Source: Apium graveolens (Eukaryota > Streptophyta > Magnoliopsida > Apiales > Apiaceae). Taken from it: a DNA stretch of 64,000 nucleotides. Made by a program: the position numbers and the translations under genes. Positions 57,200-64,000 of this stretch are shown piece by piece (the stretch's first letter is position 1; each line of letters opens with the position of its first letter). The notes beneath the pieces were generated by a model that was not told where the DNA came from, did not search any database, and was given only the letters and a program-made list of their open reading frames with translations. Location of the stretch: positions 56,738,374 through 56,802,373 of the forward strand of contig NC_133653.1 in NCBI RefSeq assembly GCF_009905375.1, written 5' to 3'.

Positions 57200-60100
57200 G
57201 TGCAGGGAAACAGAAGGAATCTTTGGTACTTGGAAAGTGGTTGTTCAAGACACATGACTGGTGATTCTACCCTGCTCACAGAGTTTAAGGAGAGAGCTGG
57301 CCCAAGTATTACTTTTGGAGATGACAGCAAGGGTTATACTGTGGGATATGGCTTGATTTCAAAAGAGAATGTCATCATTGAGGAGGTTGCCTTAGTGGAT
57401 GGTCTCAAACACAATCTGTTGAGTATCAGCCAGCTTTGTGACAAAGTCAATTCAGTATCCTTCAACAAAGAAGCCTGTGTCGTGACTAATAATCAAAGCA
57501 ACAAAGTGGTTCTCACTGGTGTGAGAAGAGGAAATGTGTACCTAGCTGATTTCAACTCAACTAAAGCAGAATCTGTAACTTGTCTTCTCAGTAAAGCAAG
57601 TCAGGATGAAAGTTGGCTATGGCACAAGAAGCTATCTCATTTAAACTTCAAGACCATGAATGAGCTGGTAAAGAAAGAATTGGCAAGAGGTATTCCTCTA
57701 GTGGAGTTTTTAAAGGATGGACTGTGTGATGCCTGCCAAAAAGGGAAGCAGATCAAAGCATCATTCAGGAAGAAACTTGATTCAGTAATTGAAGAGCCTT
57801 TATAACTGCTTCACATGGATTTGTTTGGACCAGTCAATGTATTGTCCATCTCTAGGAAAAGATTTTGCCTAGTAATTATAGATGATTTCTCAAAGTTCTC
57901 TTGGACATATTTTCTAAAGTGTAAAGATGAGGCTAGTGAAATCATCATCAATCACATAAGGCAAGTCAACAATCATCCTGATTTCAAAGTTAGAAGAATT
58001 AGGAGTGACAATGGAACTGAGTTTAAGAATTCTGTCATGAGAGCATTTTGTGAAGAAAATGGGATACTGCATGAGTTTTCAGCAGCAAGGACTCCACAAC
58101 AGAATGGAGTAGTGGAAAGGAAGAACAAATCACTTATTGAAGCTGCAAGGACAATGCTTGAAGAATCTAAACTACCAACATATTTCTGGGCTGAAGCTGT
58201 AAATACTGCATGCTACACTCAGAACATTTCTCTGATTAATCAAGCAAGATGCATGACTTCCTATCAATTATTCAAGAACAAGAAGCCAACTCTAAACTTT
58301 CTTCATGTCTTTGGCTGCAAATATTATATCCTGAGAAATCAAACTGATCAAAATGGGAAGTTTGATGCTAAAGCAGATGAAGGAATTTTTGTTGGATATG
58401 CTGTTAGTAAAGCATATAGAGTCTACAATCTAAGAACCAACATTGTTGTGGAATCTATACATGTTGTGTTTGATGATAAAAAGATTGAAGGACTGGAAGA
58501 TGGAGATTACCATGAGAGCCTCAAATTCGACAATGTTGAGATGGTTAGTGATGATAGTGATGATGAGACTGATCAAGAAACAGTGTCTAAGGATAATGCA
58601 GACAAATCTACTACCAATGAAGCACAAAACTCAACATCCGTCGAGTTGCATAATGCTTCATCCGTCGGAAGGCAATCTGTGTTATCCGTCGGAAGACAAC
58701 CTGCCTCATCCGTCGGTACTCAAAATTCACCATCCGTCGGGTTATCAAAAGGAGCAGGTGGTCAAGAAAGATCACCTACAGAAAATTCTCATTTCTCAAA
58801 TCAAAGATCCACAAACTCAGGGGGAGTTTCTAGCAATCAAAACTCAATTACATATCAAGACAATCATGAGGTCTCTTCATCTAGAGCTAATCTACCTCAG
58901 CAAAGAAAATGGACAAAAGATCACCCCTTTGAGCTTATCATTGGTGATATTTCCTCTAGAGTTCAAACAAGAAGAGCAACTCAGGAAGAATGTCTATACA
59001 GCAGCTTTCTATCAAAGGAAGAACCAAAGAAGGTAGAAGAAGCTTTGTTGGATCCTGATTGAATCTTAGCTATGCAGGAGGAGCTAAACCAATTTGAAAG
59101 GAATAAAGTATGGAAGCTGGTACCCAAGCCTAAAGGAAAGAATCCAATAGACACCAATTGGGTATTCAGAAACAAGATGGATGAAAATGGCATAGTAATC
59201 AGGAATAAAACTAGATTGGTTGCTAAGGGTTATTATCAGCAAGAAGGAATATATTTTGATGAAACTTTTGCTCATGTTACAAGACTTGAAGCCATCAGAA
59301 TCTTCTTAGCCTATGCAGGCCATGCCAATTTCAAGGTCTATCAAATGGATGTCAAAAGTGCCTTTCTAAATGGAGATTTGGAGGAAGAAGTGTATGTTAG
59401 TCAACCTCCTGGTTTTGAAGATCCAAATTTTCCAGAATATGTCTATTATCTACTGAAAGCACTTTATGGACTGAAGCAAGCACCTAGAGCCTGGTATGAC
59501 ACTTTATCAAAGTTTCTTTTGGAAAATCATTTCGCAAGAGGTACTGTAGATAAAACTTTATTTTTCAGAAATGTTAATGGCTCTAGTATACTTGTTCAAA
59601 TTTATGTAGATGATATTATTTTTGGCTCTACAGATGAAAAACTTTGCAAAAGGTTTTCCAAATTGATGTAAAGTAAGTATGAAATGAGTACGATGGGAGA
59701 ACTAACTTACTTTCTTGGTTTGCAAGTTAAGCAAGTTAGTGATGGAATATTCATTAATCAAACTAAATATATTTTTGATCTTTTAAAGAAGTTTGATCTA
59801 ATAGATTGCACATCTGCAAAAACTCCCATGGCCACTGCAACTAAGCTTGAACTAAACACTACTGAAAAGTCTGTGGATATTTCAAGTTATAGAGGAAAGT
59901 TTGGCTCACTTCTGTACTTAACAGCTAGTAGGCCAGATATAATGTTTGCTACATGTTTATGTGCTAGATATCAGGCTGATCCTAGAGAATCTCATTTGAT
60001 AGCTATTAAAAGAATTTTCAGATATCTCAAGGGAACACCAAAACTTGGCATTTGGTACCCTAGAGATTCTGGCTTTGATCTAACTGGTTATTCAAATACA

Positions 60101-60547
60101 GATTATGCAGGTTGTAGAATTGATAGAAAGAGCACAACAGGATCCTGTCAATTTCTAGGAAACAAGTTTGTGTCCTGGTTCAGTAAAAATCAAAATTCAG
60201 TTTCTACTTCTACAGCTGAAGCTGAATATATTGCTGCTGGCAATTGCTGTGCACAGATTTTATGGATGAAAAATCAATTGCTGGACTATGGTTTGGAAGT
60301 TGAAAGGATTCCCATTTTCTGTGATAACACAAGTGCAATTGCCATCACTGAAAATCCAGTGCAACATTCAAGGACAAAGCACATAGACATCAAGTACCAT
60401 TTCATAAGGGAACATGTAATGAATGGTATTGTGGAGTTACACTTTGTTCCAAGTGATAAACAACTTGCAGATATCTTTACCAAGCCACTGGATGAATCCA
60501 CCTTTTTAAGGTTGGTAATTGAGTTAGGTATGCTTAATTACTCTTAA
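57200..60547 (+). pseudogene. pol: Element C pol (PR, IN, RT, RNase H), three nonsense codons
   Basis: One frame from the gag/pol junction to the stop at 60545-60547, broken by TAA 57803, TGA 59060 and TAA 59669; each matches a C-to-T or G-to-A change from B. The protease motif is altered to WYLESGCSRHMTGD (Asp of DSG to Glu). Integrase IRSDNGTEF and TPQQNGVVERKN and [12 protein letters not shown] are intact. RNase H reads GYSNTDYAGC where B has [10 protein letters not shown], losing an acidic catalytic-type residue. So even without stops the enzyme would be impaired. Confidence 0.92.
58636..58739 (+). repeat. 24-nt-period motif array in integrase-RT linker (element C)
   Basis: Five exact ATCCGTCG copies start at 58636, 58660, 58684, 58708 and 58732, each 24 nt apart. 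The protein reads as SVGRQ-like eight-residue repeats in a Ser/Asn-rich linker. Confidence 0.92.
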
Positions 60548-60642
60548 ATTTATATGAATTATTTTACAAGTTGTAATGTAGCCAGAAATTTAGTTGATTT
60601 TTAAGTCTTCGATGAAATTTTGGCTAAGTCAAAATTTGCATC

Positions 60643-60958
60643 TCGACGGATGACCCTTATCCATCGAGTTTAGTCATCCGTCGACATACTACTTGCTAAT
60701 AAAAGTCAATTATTTTTCTGGAATACTTTATGTCTCAACAGATATCAGTTTATCCTCATCCGTCGAATTGTCTAAATCTCAGCCGTTAATTCCCTGAACA
60801 TTATCCATCGAGTATACTTACAGTTTGTAAGCATTATACGACGGATAATGGGTGGAATTTTTATAGTTTACTTTGAAACGGCTATTTTAGGCAATTTCTA
60901 TTGGTTAATTTACTTTTCTTTATTATTTTTGTCAGTTATTTTTGAGATAGTATAAAAG
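60643..60958 (+). promoter_or_regulatory. Putative internal promoter of element C ORF3
   Basis: Motif copies CGACGGAT at 60643 and reverse ATCCGTCG at 60675 and about 60759, and ACGACGGATAATGGG near 60840. TATAAAAG is at 60951-60958 and ATG at 61068, with a CT-rich leader between. Parallel to 41619-41935 in B. Confidence 0.6.
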
Positions 60959-61067
60959 CTTATTTCATTCCAATTGTTTTCTTTTATCATTCTCAAATTC
61001 AACTGCTTTTATTTCATTCTCTCTCAAGCAAATATTCTCTTTCTCTTCAAGCTTTCATTCTTTAACA

Positions 61068-63341
61068 ATGGCACCTGTAGTAAAGATTATGTCTCAAACT
61101 GGGTTCATTTATGAGAAGAACAACTTCACTGCTTTGGTCAATAAGGGTATTCAGCAATCAGAGGACTATCACAAGATGATGGACTTTGTGAAGAATTGCA
61201 AGCTAAATTACGCCATGCTGGAATCACCCACAATCTTCTGTGAAGTTGTTGAAGACATGTGGACCACTGCTATCTACAACTCTGCTGACAAGACCATCAC
61301 TCTAACCATCAAAGGTAATGAGTTCTGTATCAATAGTGATGTGATAAAAGCATGTTTCAAAATTCCTGATAATAACGTGACTTCACCACACAATGACACT
61401 GATATTATCAATATGCTTAATTCCATGCATTGTGCACTTCCTACTACTAAACTGAGTGATATTAGGAGATTGGGTCTTAGGAAGGTGTGGAGTTTCTTAT
61501 GTGATGTGGTTACTAAAGTTTTCTCTGGAAAAGTCGGTAATTTTGATTCCGTGAATATTTCCATGCTTAACATGCTATACATGCTAGTTACAGATAAATT
61601 TTATAATTTTAGTGACCTTGTCTTGATTGAGTTAGGTTTTAAACTAGGTGAGTTAGCTAAAAGAGGAAAGAATGTGTATTATGCTAGATTTTTCATGTTA
61701 TTGGCTAACCATCTATGTCAAGAGATTGTACTTGAGAACCCAAACAACAAACTGGCTTGTTGGGTTCAAGAGAGAAGACTCATTGCAGATTTGAACAGAG
61801 CCAACCATCACAGGGATGTGCCAATGTTCTATTTTCCTGTAATGCAGGCACCTCAGGTAAGTGAGGTAAGTTCATCCATCCCTACAACTATTCTAACCTC
61901 CACTATTTCTTTGATTTCAGGAGTAGCTATGGCAACTGTGCCAATGACCAAATAGTTTCCTACCAAAGCCTCCAAACCCTTTACAATTTCCAAATTTAAA
62001 TCAAAGAAAACCCCCTCTAGTATCTCTCAAAACATACCAGTTGTAAAATCCACAAAAGCAAAAGAGGGGAGTGTGAAGGAGGGAAAGTCAGGTGAGGGAA
62101 GGGGTGAACATCAAAGAAACCCCAAGAATAAGGATGGAGAGTTGAGTGAATCCTGGCCTAGCCACACTGCAGTTTCCCAACAAACTGCAGTGCTTAAAAA
62201 GGATAAAAGCTCACTTCTAGCTACATCCTCCCAAAAGGATGCAGTTATTGAACAAAGCTCTCAGTCAAGAGCACAGGTCAAAGGGTTAGGGACACAAGCT
62301 CACCCCAAACTTACACAAGAAAGAAGAAATCTAAGACCTTTGGGGATGCACAGGGCACACACACAGTGCAAACTGATGCTAAAGACACAGTCCCTGCACT
62401 CTCTCAAATTCAGTTTGATGTGGCTCCAATAAATGTGGAGTCCTGACCAAAATCTCTAATAATAGAAGCATCTGAAACACCATACTCACCAACAAACTCT
62501 CTGGAAGTGGATATGATAAACACTTCAATTCCTGATTCCCCTTCTTTAACTCTGTTGGGAAGCCAAAATCTAGTGCAAGTGAGCATCATCTTTTAGATGA
62601 TTTGTTGGCTCACTTGCCAATTCTTTCAGATTCTATTGTGACATCTGTGCCCCAAATATCATCAATCAATACAGAGTCAACAATAGTTTCTCTTCCCACC
62701 TCATTCATTTCTACTCTCTCGATGGATATTGCTCATCCGTCGAGTAGTGATTGTATCCCGACGGATAAGCCTAACAGCAGTTATCCGTCGGATAGCATTA
62801 CCACTCACTCGACGGATATCACTTATCCGTCGAATATCTCTGCACAACTTCAAACTTCAATTATTTCAAGTGCAGAAGATTTAGTGCTTGTACAGTCACT
62901 CTTAGGACTGAGAGAGGAGAGTGTATTGAGTGAGAGGTTGGGTCGCTCCCAGGCAAAAGGAGAGGAAACGAGTGAAAGTCAGCAATCCATTTATTCAGGA
63001 TTTGCAAAAGTGAGTGAGAGGAGTCCCACCTTAGTAGATGAAGGTGAGGGTGTGAGGGTGGGGAGCTAGGGTGAGACCCTGATGCAACAAAAGAGAGATT
63101 TTGAGAGAAAAGCAGGTACAGAAGTAATAAGGGTGGATACAGCCATTGCTCATGAGTCAATGATTGTGGATGATGCTGAAAAGGGAAGACAATTTCAGCA
63201 ATATTATAAGGCTGTAATTGATAACATTTTTTTGGATGCTGACACTTTAACTCATCCTGTGTCAGCCTATCAATCGTTGGCTGCTCAGGGCAATGAGGAG
63301 GCAGAAAAGACATTAAATTTGGTACATACTTCAGAATCTCT
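61068..63341 (+). pseudogene. Element C third ORF, interrupted and truncated
   Basis: The first 295 codons (61068-61955) are open and match B ORF3 closely (MAPVVKIMSQTGFIYEKN, LSDIRRLGLRKVW, VYYARFFMLLANHL). TAG at 61953, a frameshift near 62285, and TAG at 63067 follow. The frame then runs into the D LTR, producing a chimeric tail that ends at 63420. Motif cluster at 62716-62840. Confidence 0.82.
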
Positions 63342-64000
63342 CAACGATCATATTCCCTCAACTATATTTTATTATTCGAATAATAAATATTATATACTTA
63401 TTCCTTTATTATGGGAGTAGTATACTCCAACATTTATTTATTTCAAACTCGATTAATCATTATAGATTATTAATTATGTAGACACAAACTAGTTGAGGAA
63501 TATTATTTTAAATATTCTTTTAAAGAGTAAACTCATTCGAGGTTTAATTATCTGTCGATTATCATTTAATTATTTATTAACGGGATTATTATTGATTTAA
63601 AAATCATAGATCCTGATTTAAAATATACTTTCTGATTTCAGAATATCATTCGAATAATTTCAGATCGTCGGTGAATATTATCCCGACCTATTTAATATTT
63701 TGAATATAGTTTCAAAGAGAAACTTTTCCCCCTTATTAATTATCTGTTGACAACGGTCAACTCACATCCTTAGTACTTCCTCCGAAATTCTCGGAAGTAC
63801 GTATATACATATATATACACTTATATCTTAGAGAGATAAGCTGTTTCTATCAACAAGCAAAACGCTTGGGGAACTTCGATGTGGTTCGAGTTCTCGAGGT
63901 TGATAGAATTCTTTTAAAAGGACAAGGGAGAGGTAGACTCTGGTACTATGTGTGCTAGATGGACTACCAAAGGTACCGCAGGCGAAGGTACTCAGTGTAC
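63342..64000 (+). repeat. Second element D LTR segment (3' LTR remnant), continues past window
   Basis: Co-linear with 51702-52360 of the D LTR (offset 11640), with few differences, same orientation. It begins in mid-LTR at CAACGATCAT, fused to element C ORF3. Confidence 0.9.

Larger units (their letters stand above)
53673..63341 (+). mobile_element. Copia element C (SIRE/Maximus-like), 3' end deleted
   Basis: Plus strand: 5' LTR, PBS, gag, pol, internal TATA, and ORF3 to about two fifths of its length. It closely follows B throughout. At 63341/63342 it jumps into LTR sequence of element D, so the rest of ORF3, the PPT and the 3' LTR are lost. Gag has two stops, pol three, ORF3 stops and a frameshift. 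Confidence 0.9.

Noticed and set aside
58636..58739. CRISPR-like regular repeat
   Set aside because: Short 8-bp units inside an integrase-RT frame of a plant retrotransposon; no spacers of CRISPR type and no cas genes.
1..64000. A host protein-coding gene or a microbial defence-type system
   Set aside because: Every ORF with recognisable motifs belongs to a retrotransposon; no exon-like conserved host domain, operon or microbial signal was seen on either strand.

Overview
This window is plant nuclear DNA (a dicot-like, TE-rich genome; I cannot name the species). It is almost entirely nested LTR retrotransposons, and I see no convincing host gene, rRNA, tRNA gene or CRISPR array. Evidence: LTR pairs ending TG...CA, 5-bp target-site duplications, tRNA-type primer binding sites, polypurine tracts, and gag/protease/integrase/RT/RNase H motifs.

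Layout, left to right. (1) F, an old minus-strand Ty3/gypsy element (Tekay/Del-like): one LTR runs off the left edge (1-102 plus 11366-14279), a wrecked gag-pol fills 14280-20311, and the other LTR (20312-22886) is truncated. Inside its left LTR sits a young, complete Athila-type element (103-11360, minus strand) with 1463-bp LTRs, TSD CCAAC, gag-pol broken by three nonsense codons, and an intact-looking third ORF. (2) 22887-23400 is AT-rich and holds a tRNA-derived SINE-like sequence. (3) G, a minus-strand remnant of a Tat-lineage gypsy element (extra RNase H plus integrase pieces), spans about 23400-31187. Element A (23664-29528, plus strand, TSD TGTAT), a SIRE/Maximus-like copia element with an open 812-codon gag but most of pol deleted, is inserted in G's LTR. 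(4) E, a plus-strand Tekay-like element (LTR 31188-34641), is interrupted just after its PBS by copia element B (34668-47832, complete but with many stops). Its gag resumes at 47833 and is cut at 49597 by D. (5) D, a plus-strand gypsy element (LTR 49598-53222), is interrupted by copia element C (53673-63341). C lost its 3' end in a deletion that fuses it to a second D LTR segment (63342-64000).

The most interesting signal is in copia elements A, B and C. An 8-bp motif, CGACGGAT in B and mostly in C or CAACGGAT in A, with its reverse complement, is clustered upstream of the LTR TATA box. In B and C it is also clustered upstream of a second, internal TATA box that precedes a long third ORF. It recurs inside gag, in the integrase-RT linker (five copies at an exact 24-nt period) and in ORF3. 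Its two arms change together between families (CGACGGAT/ATCCGTCG versus CAACGGAT/ATCCGTTG) even where the encoded amino acids change, so the DNA or RNA motif itself may be what is maintained. Other signals are a GC-rich 35-bp repeat pair shared by the Athila LTRs and its pol-ORF3 spacer, and a GT...AG layout at the copia gag/pol junction that would restore frame in all three elements.
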